From NCBI GenBank assembly GCA_036741695.1, contig DAINRU010000019.1:1-41166 (forward strand): DNA of 41,166 bases, given 5' to 3'. The stretch's first letter is position 1, and each line of letters opens with the position of its first letter. A program made the position numbers and the translations under genes. Shown here one piece after another: positions 24,573-32,939 of this stretch. Source of the stretch: JAFANK01 sp036741695 (GTDB lineage Bacteria > Vulcanimicrobiota > Vulcanimicrobiia > Eremiobacterales > Eremiobacteraceae). Below the pieces are notes generated by a model. The model had not been told where the DNA came from. It ran no database searches and saw only the letters and a program-made list of their open reading frames with translations.

Positions 24573-24608
24573 ACGCCACACTTCGGCCACGCCCGCGCCT
24601 CGCCTGTT

Positions 24609-24962
24609 GCAATCGCCGGAAGCTCGTGTGCGAGCAACCCGCCGGCAATGACCATCACCGCCGGAGTCGCGCAGCGTTTTCGGCTCATCAACATGACGAC
24701 ATTCGGCACCGGCATCATCGTGTCGCTAGTATCTGCGACCGGTACGGCTACATGGGTCCCGATGGCGCTGGACAGTGCGGACCTGCCGGCGGCGCAGCGC
24801 CGTTCCGAATCAGCCGTTCAGTCGATCACGATCGGCGAAACGCGCGACTTCACAATCGAGCCGCGCGGGCCGGGCGAGTATCAGTTGCTGGTCTGGGGTT
24901 TTCCTGGAGATCAAGTGCGCGTGACGCTTCCCCTCCACGTGGTTGCGTCGCTCGCGAACTGA
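24609..24962 (+). pseudogene. C-terminal remnant of a multicopper oxidase
   Basis: The frame reads AGSSCASNPPAMTITAGVAQ and FRLINMTTFGTGIIVSL, then WVPMALDSADLPAAQRR, ITIGETRDFTIEPRGPGEYQ and a last strand ending at 24962. This pattern (xPP, GxxxRFRLIN, W-P-x-A-x-D, DLPxAQR, GETxDF) is the middle/second cupredoxin domain of a multicopper-oxidase subfamily. No copper-binding His-x-His motif is present, and the N-terminal domain is missing upstream, where a TAG closes the frame at 24564. The ATG at 24648 could still start a 104-residue product, but a decayed gene fragment is more likely. An intact but different oxidase lies at 32940. Confidence 0.65.
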
Positions 24963-24984
24963 TCCCCAGGGGGCGTTGGTCGAG

Positions 24985-25398
24985 TTATTGCGCCAACTGG
25001 CAATTGACCATCCAGTCAATGCCGTACTTGTCGGTGAACATGCCGAACATCGCGCCCCAGAAGGCCTTCTCGAGCGGCACTTCGACCTTACCGCCTTGCG
25101 ATAGGGCGGCGAAGAGCCGCTTGGCCTCGTTCACGTCGCTCGTGCCGATCGACAGCGATATGGCGCCGTCACCGTAGGTCGTCGTCGGCTGAGCATCCGA
25201 TGCCATGAAGTTGACCGCGCTCGAGCTGAAAGTGGAATGCATGATCCTGCTGCCCAGTTCGGCCGGCAACTTCATGTCGGCGGGCGCTTCTTTCCAGCGC
25301 ATGATCTGACTAATGTCACCGCCGAAAATGCCCTTATAGAAATTCAGGGCCTCTTCGCATTTGCCGCCGGTGATGAAAAGGTAAGGCGCAAATTCCAT
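24985..25398 (-). CDS. VOC family (PhnB-like) glyoxalase-fold protein
   Basis: A 137-residue protein with FAPYLFITGGKCEEALNFYKGIFGG, IMHSTFSSSAVNFMASD, SIGTSDVNEAKRLFAALSQGG and FGMFTDKYGIDWMVN, the PhnB-like branch of the vicinal oxygen chelate superfamily. Members of this branch are usually annotated as 3-demethylubiquinone-9 3-methyltransferase-like or simply PhnB; catalytic roles are rarely proven. ATG 25398 has GGAGAG seven bases upstream; the frame is open 20 codons further up without similarity. VOC and AHSA1 genes often occur near each other and ArsR regulators, as here. Confidence 0.9.
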   Translation of the reverse strand: MEFAPYLFITGGKCEEALNFYKGIFGGDISQIMRWKEAPADMKLPAELGSRIMHSTFSSSAVNFMASDAQPTTTYGDGAISLSIGTSDVNEAKRLFAALSQGGKVEVPLEKAFWGAMFGMFTDKYGIDWMVNCQLAQ

Positions 25399-25478
25399 GC
25401 TTTGACTCTCCAGTTCGGTTGTAGTGGGGGACGTAGCTTCAGCGAGCAGCGGGGGCACGCCTCCGTGCTAGACAACGG

Positions 25479-26021
25479 TCACTCTGGGGGTTGGTTTGAG
25501 CCCCCGATCGCGATGTACGTGACGACGTCCCACGCGTTGCGAATGCCGGTGAAGATCAACAAGACGACACCGCCGGCGAGCGCGAAGAGCGCTTCTACCG
25601 GAGCCACGGGAAGGGCGACCGCACCTGCGAAGATCGCGCCGTATGCGACGAATGGCAGCATCGTGTACCACGTCCAGTCCTCAAAGTCGGGGATGTACGC
25701 GGTCAGACGCTTCGCCCGGAACATCACGCGCACGATGTACACGATGCCGAAGAGGCCGACGAGCCCGATCAACACGGCAGCGTGAATCAGCGAGCGCCAC
25801 GGCGCGTTGAGAAGAGCCGAGACCAATAATGCAGTGCAGAAATGCATCACCGTCGGCGTGCTGTACGTCGCTATCCCATCCGAATTTTTTTGCACGCGTT
25901 CCGTCCCTCGTACCAGGGTGATCACAACGAACATCAACCCGGTCAAAGCTGCGGCCGACGAGCCGGTTATGACGTAGAAGCTCGACCACGGAGAGAGGAA
26001 CGACGATGCGGTTTCAGTCAT
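25479..26021 (-). CDS. Integral membrane protein, unknown function
   Basis: A 180-residue protein with five predicted membrane helices (FYVITGSSAAALTGLMFVVITLV, HFCTALLVSALL, AAVLIGLVGLFGIVYIV, MLPFVAYGAIFAGAVAL, LFALAGGVVLLIFTGI). The first helix is followed by a short basic/polar loop. I do not recognise a named family. Its ATG overlaps the stop of the amine oxidase (ATGA), so it is coupled to that gene, and it may share its substrate or only its promoter. Confidence 0.75.
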   Translation of the reverse strand: MTETASSFLSPWSSFYVITGSSAAALTGLMFVVITLVRGTERVQKNSDGIATYSTPTVMHFCTALLVSALLNAPWRSLIHAAVLIGLVGLFGIVYIVRVMFRAKRLTAYIPDFEDWTWYTMLPFVAYGAIFAGAVALPVAPVEALFALAGGVVLLIFTGIRNAWDVVTYIAIGGSNQPPE

Positions 26022-27346
26022 TGTTGTGTCGCCCGTGCCCCAAGCGAGGCCGCAGCTTCTGCGGCGGCGCGCTCGCCAGTTTCGAGTGCCCCATTGACCG
26101 TACCGCCTTGGCCGTCGCTCGATGTCGCCTCGCCCGCGAAGAACAGCGTGTCGTCGACCGGCGCCGCGAGCGCTGCCCGAGCGTTCCCGCCCCCAACCGC
26201 TACGTAACTGTATGCACCGCGCGCGAACTGATCACGGCCCCAATCGTGGATTGCGCCACCCTCGAACTCCTCGCTCACGAGCGCGGTCTCGCCAAACAAT
26301 GCCCCGAAGCCGTTCAGGGCTCTCTCGATGACTTCCGCCTGCGATGCGTCGCGTAGCGCCAACGCCTTCGGCCCCCCGGCCCATGCGGCGATAAGCTTAC
26401 TGCGCACCGGCAATTGTGCCCAGTACGCCGTGAACGCCTGCCCATGGGGGCGGAAGAACGCAGCGTCGCGGTAGCGTCCGTCGCGGATCCGTTCCCAGAA
26501 CGCCGACCGGAACCATAATATCACCTTGACCGCTTGGCCCATCTCAATGCTCCCAAGCGCCTTGCGTTTCGCCGAGGGCAGGTCGGGATCGAACGCGATC
26601 TCGGTCTCGTCGCCGGTGTGCCGGAGGACGCCGATTGGAAGCGTCACGATGGCAGCTCGTGCACGAATCGTCCGCACTTCCCCGCTGGGGTTGCACACAT
26701 CAACGGCCACGGCCCCACGGGTCCAGGAAATTCGACGTACGATGGTTGACAGGCTTACCTGAACGCCCGCCGCGGCGCAGGCGCTGCGCAGACGTTCGAA
26801 CATCGGCCGGTAACCGCCAAGTGGACGGGCGCTTCTCGAATCGACGCCCGATTGCAACTCGTCTGCAATCGCCTGCACGCTTGCGGTAGCTGGATCAGCA
26901 GCTTCAAATCCCTCGACGAATGCGCGTGCCGCTTCCGCCATATGGCGTGTTGTTTTGTCACCCTCGAGACGTCGCAGGAATTCCTCCGCGCTCTCGTCCT
27001 TGGCAAGCAGGCGGGCTCCCTCAAGGGCACGAGCGGCTAATGAAGAGTCCCAGTCGTCACGGCGCAAATCACCGTTTTCGCTGCACACCCATGACTCGCC
27101 GTCCGCGGCGACGGCTGTAACTCCCACTTCGCGCAGCAGCCTCATCGTCTGAGTGGCCCGGCCATGGATGAACTCCGCACCGAGCTCGGCTGGAGGCGTC
27201 ATCCCAGTCACTTCGCGCGATCGCACGCGGCCGCCAACGCGCCCACGCGCCTCCAGCATGATCACCCGCAGCGACGAGCCGGCCAGGCTCTGCGCCGCGG
27301 CAAGCCCGGCCGCACCAGCACCGATGACGACGGCGTCCGCGTCCAT
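26018..27346 (-). CDS. FAD-dependent flavin amine oxidase family protein
   Basis: A 442-residue flavoprotein. The dinucleotide fold is at the N-terminus (VVIGAGAAGLAAAQSLAG), followed by EARGRVGGRVRSR and GAEFIHG, typical of the monoamine oxidase/polyamine oxidase family. A middle part has GGYRPMFERLRSA and VTLPIGVLRH, and the C-terminus closes the FAD site with FFAGEATSSDGQGGTVNGALE. There is no signal peptide. The substrate is unknown; amines are likely by family. ATG 27346 lies seven bases after TATACT, with no Shine-Dalgarno, so the message is probably leaderless. The membrane protein gene follows with a 4-bp overlap. Confidence 0.92.
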   Translation of the reverse strand: MDADAVVIGAGAAGLAAAQSLAGSSLRVIMLEARGRVGGRVRSREVTGMTPPAELGAEFIHGRATQTMRLLREVGVTAVAADGESWVCSENGDLRRDDWDSSLAARALEGARLLAKDESAEEFLRRLEGDKTTRHMAEAARAFVEGFEAADPATASVQAIADELQSGVDSRSARPLGGYRPMFERLRSACAAAGVQVSLSTIVRRISWTRGAVAVDVCNPSGEVRTIRARAAIVTLPIGVLRHTGDETEIAFDPDLPSAKRKALGSIEMGQAVKVILWFRSAFWERIRDGRYRDAAFFRPHGQAFTAYWAQLPVRSKLIAAWAGGPKALALRDASQAEVIERALNGFGALFGETALVSEEFEGGAIHDWGRDQFARGAYSYVAVGGGNARAALAAPVDDTLFFAGEATSSDGQGGTVNGALETGERAAAEAAASLGARATQQ

Positions 27347-27353
27347 GCAACGG

Positions 27354-27384
27354 AGTATATCGCGGATGGCAACCCCTTGCCATC
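27354..27384 (-). promoter_or_regulatory. Promoter and palindrome of the amine oxidase gene
   Basis: On the minus strand a -10 TATACT (27359-27354) sits seven bases before the ATG at 27346. A perfect 8-bp inverted repeat, GATGGCAA and TTGCCATC around four C/G bases (27365-27384), covers the place of the -35, where only a weak TGGCAA is seen. The layout suggests a leaderless message controlled by a dimeric regulator bound at the palindrome. Confidence 0.65.
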
Positions 27385-27477
27385 ATAATAGAGTGACTTT
27401 ACCGTCCTAGTCTTCCTGCGAAGGAACCATCCGCAAAAGCGTGAACCGCGAAGCCTCGCTGCGAAGAGGAGCTACGT

Positions 27478-29376
27478 TTGGTTTATCACGAGCCCCATGC
27501 GGATTGTGCGTGCCATAGCCGCATAGCAGCGGCCGTTGCCGAAAGGCTGACAAGGTCGAGATTTCTTGCCGTGACCGGGTCGTTTGCGGCCGCGTTAAGT
27601 GTCGGTCGTCTGGAACGTACAGCTGCAGCGAGCGAAACCGATGAGTCGGCCATCGTGTACGCGGCGAAGAAGATCATCACCATGGAGCGCGACCAGCCGA
27701 TAGCGACCGCCGTCGCCGTGCGAGGCGCTCGCATCATCGCTGTCGGCAGCCTTGATAGCGTCACTGAGACCTTGAGCGGCAAGACGTACACTATCGATGA
27801 TCGCTTCGCCGACAAGACCATGATGCCGGGATTTGTCGAGCAACATCTACATCCGCTGCTTGGCGTGATGACGATGTCAACGGAGATCATCGCCATCGAA
27901 GACTGGGCCGTGCCGGGGAAGTTCTCTAAGGCGGCGACGACCCCCGAAGAATACCGATCGCGCCTGACAGAAACTATCGCACAGAGCGCTCCCTCGAGCG
28001 AGACGCTCTACACGTGGGGGTTCCACCAGTATTTCCACGGCAAGCTCTATCGTCCTGAACTCGACGCCATCAGTCCTGATCGGCCGGTCGTTATCTGGCA
28101 CCGCTCGTGCCACGAGTTGATCTTCAATAGCGCAGCCCTGAAGAAGTTGGGCATCACCGAGGCCGCACTGGCAGGCAAGGGCGTTGCAAGCGATCAGGCG
28201 AGTTGGGAGAACGGCCACTTCTACGAAAAGGGCCTGACCCTCGCCATACCGTTCATCTTGAGCGATTTCGTCACCCCAGACCGCGTCGCTGAAGGCACGC
28301 GGATCCTCAAAGCCTACTTGCACCAGAACGGCATCACGACGATTTGCGAGCCGGGCACGCAGATGAATCGCAAAGTGCAGCAGTATTGGGAAACGGCGCT
28401 GAACGGCGACGATGTCACGTTCCGCACGTATTTCATCCCTGACGGCAGGGCACTCTACGATCAATACAAAGGCGATACGGCGAAGATGCTCGAGGTGACC
28501 CCGACGTTCACGGCGTGGGGAAGCGGCAACGTGCAGTGGCTGCCGCAGCACGTGAAGCTCTTCAGCGATGGCGCGATCTTCTCGTTGCTGATGCAGGTCG
28601 AGGAACCATATCTCGACGGTCACAAGGGGGAGTGGATCGCGCTGCCTGAGGAGTATCAACAGGCGTTTCGGGCCTATTGGGATGCCGGCTATCAGATCCA
28701 CACGCACGTGAACGGGGACGCAGGGCTGCAAGTGGTGGTCGATGCGCTCGCCGAACGCGTGGCGGCGCACCCGCGCTCGGATCACCGCTTCACCGTCGTG
28801 CATTTTGCGGTTGCGACGGACGGGCAGGTCAAGCAGCTGGCGAAGCTCGGGGCGAACGTCAGCGGTAACCCGTACTATGTGACGTCGCTCGCCGACAAGT
28901 ACGCCGAAACCGGACTTGGGCCGGCTCGTGCCGATAGCATGGTCCGCTTAGGCTCGGTGGTCGATGAAGGGATCAGCATCTCACTGCATTCCGACATGCC
29001 GATGGCGCCCGCGCAACCGCTGCTGCTGGCATGGGCTGCTGCAAACCGCGTGACCGTCTCCGGGCGGACGGCTGCCCCGGATCAGCGCATCACGCTCGAA
29101 ATGGCACTCCGCGCGATCACGATCGAGGCAGCGTACTCGCTGCGGCTTGAAGACGAGATCGGCAGCATCAAGCCGGGCAAGAAGGCCGATTTCACGATTC
29201 TCGACTCAGACCCGTTCGCCGTGTCGCCCGCGGAGGTCAAAGACATCAGGGTGTGGGGTTCGATCCTTGAGGGGCGCATCTCGCCCGTGATGCTTGGAAC
29301 GAACAGTGCCTCTGTTATTGCCCTGCCTCCCGGCCTTGGCGCTGGGCCGGATGGACTCGACCACCCGATCGGCTAG
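27478..29376 (+). CDS. YtcJ-like amidohydrolase (amidohydrolase family 3)
   Basis: A 632-residue metal-dependent hydrolase. VYAAKKIITMERDQPIATAVAVRG is the beta-sandwich start, MMPGFVEQHLHPL gives the first metal pair His123/His125, YQIHTHVNGDAGLQ a further His pair, ISLHSDMPMAPAQP the late Asp, and IGSIKPGKKADFTILD the closing sandwich. The YtcJ subgroup hydrolyses diverse amides or N-acyl compounds; the substrate is unknown. TTG 27478 is supported by GAGGAG six bases upstream. Residues 22-50 (RLTRSRFLAVTGSFAAAL) look like a Tat-type signal with RSR in place of RR, suggesting export. Confidence 0.9.
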   Translation: MVYHEPHADCACHSRIAAAVAERLTRSRFLAVTGSFAAALSVGRLERTAAASETDESAIVYAAKKIITMERDQPIATAVAVRGARIIAVGSLDSVTETLSGKTYTIDDRFADKTMMPGFVEQHLHPLLGVMTMSTEIIAIEDWAVPGKFSKAATTPEEYRSRLTETIAQSAPSSETLYTWGFHQYFHGKLYRPELDAISPDRPVVIWHRSCHELIFNSAALKKLGITEAALAGKGVASDQASWENGHFYEKGLTLAIPFILSDFVTPDRVAEGTRILKAYLHQNGITTICEPGTQMNRKVQQYWETALNGDDVTFRTYFIPDGRALYDQYKGDTAKMLEVTPTFTAWGSGNVQWLPQHVKLFSDGAIFSLLMQVEEPYLDGHKGEWIALPEEYQQAFRAYWDAGYQIHTHVNGDAGLQVVVDALAERVAAHPRSDHRFTVVHFAVATDGQVKQLAKLGANVSGNPYYVTSLADKYAETGLGPARADSMVRLGSVVDEGISISLHSDMPMAPAQPLLLAWAAANRVTVSGRTAAPDQRITLEMALRAITIEAAYSLRLEDEIGSIKPGKKADFTILDSDPFAVSPAEVKDIRVWGSILEGRISPVMLGTNSASVIALPPGLGAGPDGLDHPIG

Positions 29377-29615
29377 TTCAGCTCTAGCTGCTTGAGGTGC
29401 GTGCCAGGACCATTGATCGGCTGATGGCCATTAGAAAAGGTCGCAAGGCAAAAGGCGAATCATTTCGCTGAACGAAAACCTCGGAGAGATGGGTGCGTCT
29501 AGTGTCTAGATGTCACCCGTTGTCCGATTGGTATGGTGTCACGTAGCCCCATCGACATATAGGATTGATTTGTGCGTCCGCAGAGCGCAGCGCCACGCAC
29601 AAGGAGCCAACTTCG
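29377..29615. other. Intergenic stretch with extended dyad
   Basis: 239 bp without a gene I can support. It holds a compound inverted repeat at 29491-29518: GGGTG and CACCC outside, TCTAG and CTAGA inside, around TGT. A smaller repeat lies at 29463-29477 (TTTCG and CGAAA). No T-tract follows, so a regulatory site for the DUF2339 gene is more likely than a terminator. An AAGGAG lies nine bases before the next ATG. No convincing -35/-10 pair was found. Confidence 0.45.
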
Positions 29616-31511
29616 ATGGACGTATTCTTCTACGGCATGCTCATCATCATCGTCCTATTTGCACCACTTATTCTGGCGCTCTCGGCGATTGGAACGACAT
29701 CCGCATTAAAACGGCAGGTTGAAGCATTGGACGCGCAAGTGCGGACCTTAAGCCGTCGACTCAGTGCGCTCGGGGGACCCGAGGGTAGCGCGGCCGAGGT
29801 TGAGTCTGCGCCGTCAGCGCCGGTGCCCGAATCTGCGCCAAGCACCCCTCAGCCCCAAACAGTGACGCCCGCACCGCCGCGACAAGTAGCTCCCCCTCCA
29901 GAGCCGACGCCAACGGTCGTGTGGACCCCTCGCGCGCCGTCGCCCGTGCTTGAGCCGGGCGCCGCGACAACGGGCAAGACGCAAAGCGATCTCGAGCGCT
30001 TGATCGGTGGAAAGTGGCTGAGTTGGATCGGCATCTTGGCGCTGCTCCTGGCAACTGCATTCTTCCTCAAGTATGCGTTCGACAACAACTGGATCGGCCC
30101 GATCGGGCGAATCGCCATCGGCTTTTTGTCAGGCGCGGCGCTCATGGTCTACAGCCAATGGCTTTTCAAGAAGACCTATGTCTATTTCTCGGAGGGCATC
30201 GCAGGGCTTGGCGCGGGCGTGCTCTACCTCTCGCTCTACGCCGCCTTCAATGTCTATCACCTTATCCCCAACGTGGGTGCCCTCGCCGGCATGGTCCTCG
30301 TGACTGTCGCGTTGCTGGGATTTGCGCTGGCGCGCGACTCGCAACGCATCGCCGTGCTCGCACTGGTCGGCGGTTTCATCACTCCGCTGCTGCTTAACAC
30401 CGGTGAAGAGGCGGAGGTTGCGCTCTTCACCTATCTAGCGGTTCTCAATGCCGGTCTGCTCTGGGTAGCATACGTGCGCAACTGGCGGGCGCTCCCGCTC
30501 GCTTTCATTTTCACGGTATTCTATTTTTGGGCATGGTACGGTGACCACTATGATCCGTCCAGGCTCAACGTCACCCTAGCCTTCGCAACGTTGTTCTTCG
30601 TAGAGTTCGCCGTACTGCCCACTGCGCGCGCGCTGAAGATAGGTTCTTTGTACACGGAGCAAGTTACGCTTGTGCTCCTCAACGCCGGGTGGTATGTATT
30701 GATGCTGCATGTCTCCCTCTTCGAGCAGCACCGCTGGACGCTCAGTGCGGCCGTGATCGTCCTCGCGATCGGCCATCTCATCGTCGCCCAAGGTGCCGCG
30801 CCACCTGCGCAGGGTCGGCCGCTGGCCCGCGTGCTCTTCTCCGGCCTGGCCCTGACGCTCGTGACGCTAGCCATCCCGATCGGCCTACGGGGAACCTGGA
30901 TCACCATCGGCTGGGCGATCGAAGGCGCAGTGCTCGTGTGGAGCGGCTTCGTCACTGAAACGCAGTGGCTACGCGTCGCCGGGGTCGCGCTGTTCGCTCT
31001 AGTTGTCGCGCGTCTCCTGGTGGCACCCATCGAGGGCGGTCAGCTGATATTCAACCAGCGGTTCGGCACGTTCGCCACGGTCATCGCCTGTTTCGCCATG
31101 GCATCGTACCTGGCAGCCAGCCGTCGTGCCGAGCTCGCCCGCGACGAACGGACGCTCTTCCTTTCGGTCCAAGTCGCGATCAACGTCCTTGCGCTATGGG
31201 CGCTCTCGGCCGAAGTGCTCGATCGCCCGTATACCATCGCAGAAACCCAACAATTGCTGCTCACGCTCGTCTGGACGCTCTACGCCGCTGCGCTCTTGGT
31301 TCTGGGCATCCGCAGCAATTCGTCGTTACTCCGCTGGCAGGGTCTTGTGCTGCTTGGCATCAGCATCGGCAAGGTGTTCCTGGTCGATCTTTCGGAACTC
31401 GGGCTCGGCCTACGCATCCTTTCCTTCATGGCGCTGGGCATCGTGCTGCTGGGCATCTCGTTTCTCTATCAGAAGAGACTCCAACCAAAGGGCTCCGAGA
31501 AAGAGCAATGA
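29616..31511 (+). CDS. DUF2339 polytopic membrane protein
   Basis: A 631-residue protein. One N-terminal membrane helix (FYGMLIIIVLFAPLILALSAIG) is followed by a short coiled coil (about 30-50) and a Pro/Ala-rich linker (about 55-120). LERLIGGKWLSWIGILALLLATAFFLKYAFD then opens the DUF2339 domain of about 18-20 hydrophobic helices. Function is unknown; the family is often linked to cell-envelope stress or surface polymers by context only. ATG 29616 has AAGGAG nine bases upstream; the frame is open 17 codons further left. The stop overlaps the start of the DUF3999 gene, a pairing seen in many bacteria. Confidence 0.92.
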   Translation: MDVFFYGMLIIIVLFAPLILALSAIGTTSALKRQVEALDAQVRTLSRRLSALGGPEGSAAEVESAPSAPVPESAPSTPQPQTVTPAPPRQVAPPPEPTPTVVWTPRAPSPVLEPGAATTGKTQSDLERLIGGKWLSWIGILALLLATAFFLKYAFDNNWIGPIGRIAIGFLSGAALMVYSQWLFKKTYVYFSEGIAGLGAGVLYLSLYAAFNVYHLIPNVGALAGMVLVTVALLGFALARDSQRIAVLALVGGFITPLLLNTGEEAEVALFTYLAVLNAGLLWVAYVRNWRALPLAFIFTVFYFWAWYGDHYDPSRLNVTLAFATLFFVEFAVLPTARALKIGSLYTEQVTLVLLNAGWYVLMLHVSLFEQHRWTLSAAVIVLAIGHLIVAQGAAPPAQGRPLARVLFSGLALTLVTLAIPIGLRGTWITIGWAIEGAVLVWSGFVTETQWLRVAGVALFALVVARLLVAPIEGGQLIFNQRFGTFATVIACFAMASYLAASRRAELARDERTLFLSVQVAINVLALWALSAEVLDRPYTIAETQQLLLTLVWTLYAAALLVLGIRSNSSLLRWQGLVLLGISIGKVFLVDLSELGLGLRILSFMALGIVLLGISFLYQKRLQPKGSEKEQ

Positions 31512-32725
31512 TTGTTGCCTTCGTCGCCGGCCTCGTCTTCACCATAGCGACCGCAATGCCGCTCACCGGAGCGTGGGTGCACTGGGACGCATCTCGTCCG
31601 ATCGAAACACGCAGGACAGCCCAGCCCATGCTCGTCGCCTTCGCCCTGCCTGTTGCGGTGTACGGCAGCGCCCAACCTGGGCTTGCCGACGTTCGCATTG
31701 TCGACGACACGGGGAAGGAAGTTCCTTATGTCATCGACGCCCAGGAGGCGCGCCCCTTAGCGGTTTGGAGCGATGCCCGCATTTTCGACACGGGATTCGT
31801 CCCCGGTCAATACACGCAGGTTGTCGCCGACGTCGGTGACGGACGTGCGCCTCACAACCTGCTCGAGATCCTAGCGTCAGCGGCAGATGGAGACTTCTTC
31901 AATTGGGCTGCAGTCGATGCTAGCGACGACGGCCGGAATTGGCGGATCGTGCGCGATCGCGCGCCGATCTTCCGTTTCGAGGCAGACGGAATCAAAGGTC
32001 AGCTGCAAGTTTCATTCCCAGAAACGCATTCGCGTTTCTTGCGGGTGAGAATCCTCGACGGACGCAGGCCGTTCGGCATAGACGGGGTGAGCGTCTCAAA
32101 CGAGGTCGAGACCAAAACGTCGCGATCGATCGTAGCGGCTCACGCAATACCGAACTCGCGGGCGCCGGCACAGAAGAGCTGGTGGGATGCAGACACGGGC
32201 ATTAATAACGCCCCTGTATCCGCCGTGGGTTTCTCAGCTTCACAAAGCGCATTTCACCGGCTTGTGACCGTAAGTTCGAGCGCCGACGGCGAGTCGTGGG
32301 ACGATGAGGCGCAGGCGTACATCTATAGGGACAACGGTTCGTCGCAGATGCTGGTTGAAGTTCCTAGTGGCCAAGCCCGTTATTGGCGGGTGACGGTTTT
32401 CAATCGAAATGACGCCCCGATTCAGGGACTGAGCATCCATCTGCTGACGATACCACAATACGTCGTCTTTCGACAAGAACCAGGCCGCAGCTATCGCCTG
32501 GTCTATGGCAATAGCCGCGCCCAGGCGCCCGAATATGATTTTGCGACCCTGACGACCCGTGAACAGCGAGACGCCGCACCGCGCGTCGCCGTCGGTGCGG
32601 AATCCTCAAATGCCGCGTACCTCAGCCCCGAGCCTTGGACGGAGCGCCACGCATGGATACTGTGGGCTGCCTTGCTCGCGGCGGTCATCGTCGTCGCAGC
32701 GCTCGCGATCCGGTCCATGCGCTGA
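31508..32725 (+). CDS. DUF3999 family membrane-anchored protein
   Basis: A 405-residue protein with an N-terminal signal or anchor (FVAGLVFTIATAMPLTGAW), beta-rich extracytoplasmic domains (VRIVDDTGKEVPYVID, SDDGRNWRIVRDRAPIF, ARYWRVTVFNRND) and a C-terminal membrane helix (AWILWAALLAAVIVVAALAI) with a short basic end. This matches DUF3999, whose members accompany DUF2339; the two probably act as one membrane complex (inference). ATG 31508 overlaps the preceding stop (ATGA), which sets the start although the frame is open further upstream. Repeated discoidin-like SxDGxxW segments suggest ligand or polysaccharide contact. Confidence 0.9.
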   Translation: MIVAFVAGLVFTIATAMPLTGAWVHWDASRPIETRRTAQPMLVAFALPVAVYGSAQPGLADVRIVDDTGKEVPYVIDAQEARPLAVWSDARIFDTGFVPGQYTQVVADVGDGRAPHNLLEILASAADGDFFNWAAVDASDDGRNWRIVRDRAPIFRFEADGIKGQLQVSFPETHSRFLRVRILDGRRPFGIDGVSVSNEVETKTSRSIVAAHAIPNSRAPAQKSWWDADTGINNAPVSAVGFSASQSAFHRLVTVSSSADGESWDDEAQAYIYRDNGSSQMLVEVPSGQARYWRVTVFNRNDAPIQGLSIHLLTIPQYVVFRQEPGRSYRLVYGNSRAQAPEYDFATLTTREQRDAAPRVAVGAESSNAAYLSPEPWTERHAWILWAALLAAVIVVAALAIRSMR

Positions 32726-32939
32726 CATGAAGGCTGGCTGGGTGATAGTCAAAGGCTAATCTTCCTCGCCACGGACTGCGCGAGGACGTCAGTACGCAGG
32801 TTTACATCGCTGTGCGAAGTCCTACCGTCGATCGCCTAGTGCATGTGAGTCGGCCAGGAGCCTCTTATTGCTTGATGAATAGCTTGCATAGGCGCGATCA
32901 GTTGATAATCGCTTGACGTTTTAGAGGGCGGCGCAACGT

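Noticed and set aside
24567..24600. FHTPHFGH string upstream of the oxidase remnant as a copper site
   Set aside because: It follows a stop codon at once, overlaps the start of a minus-strand gene and lacks the surrounding family sequence; probably chance.
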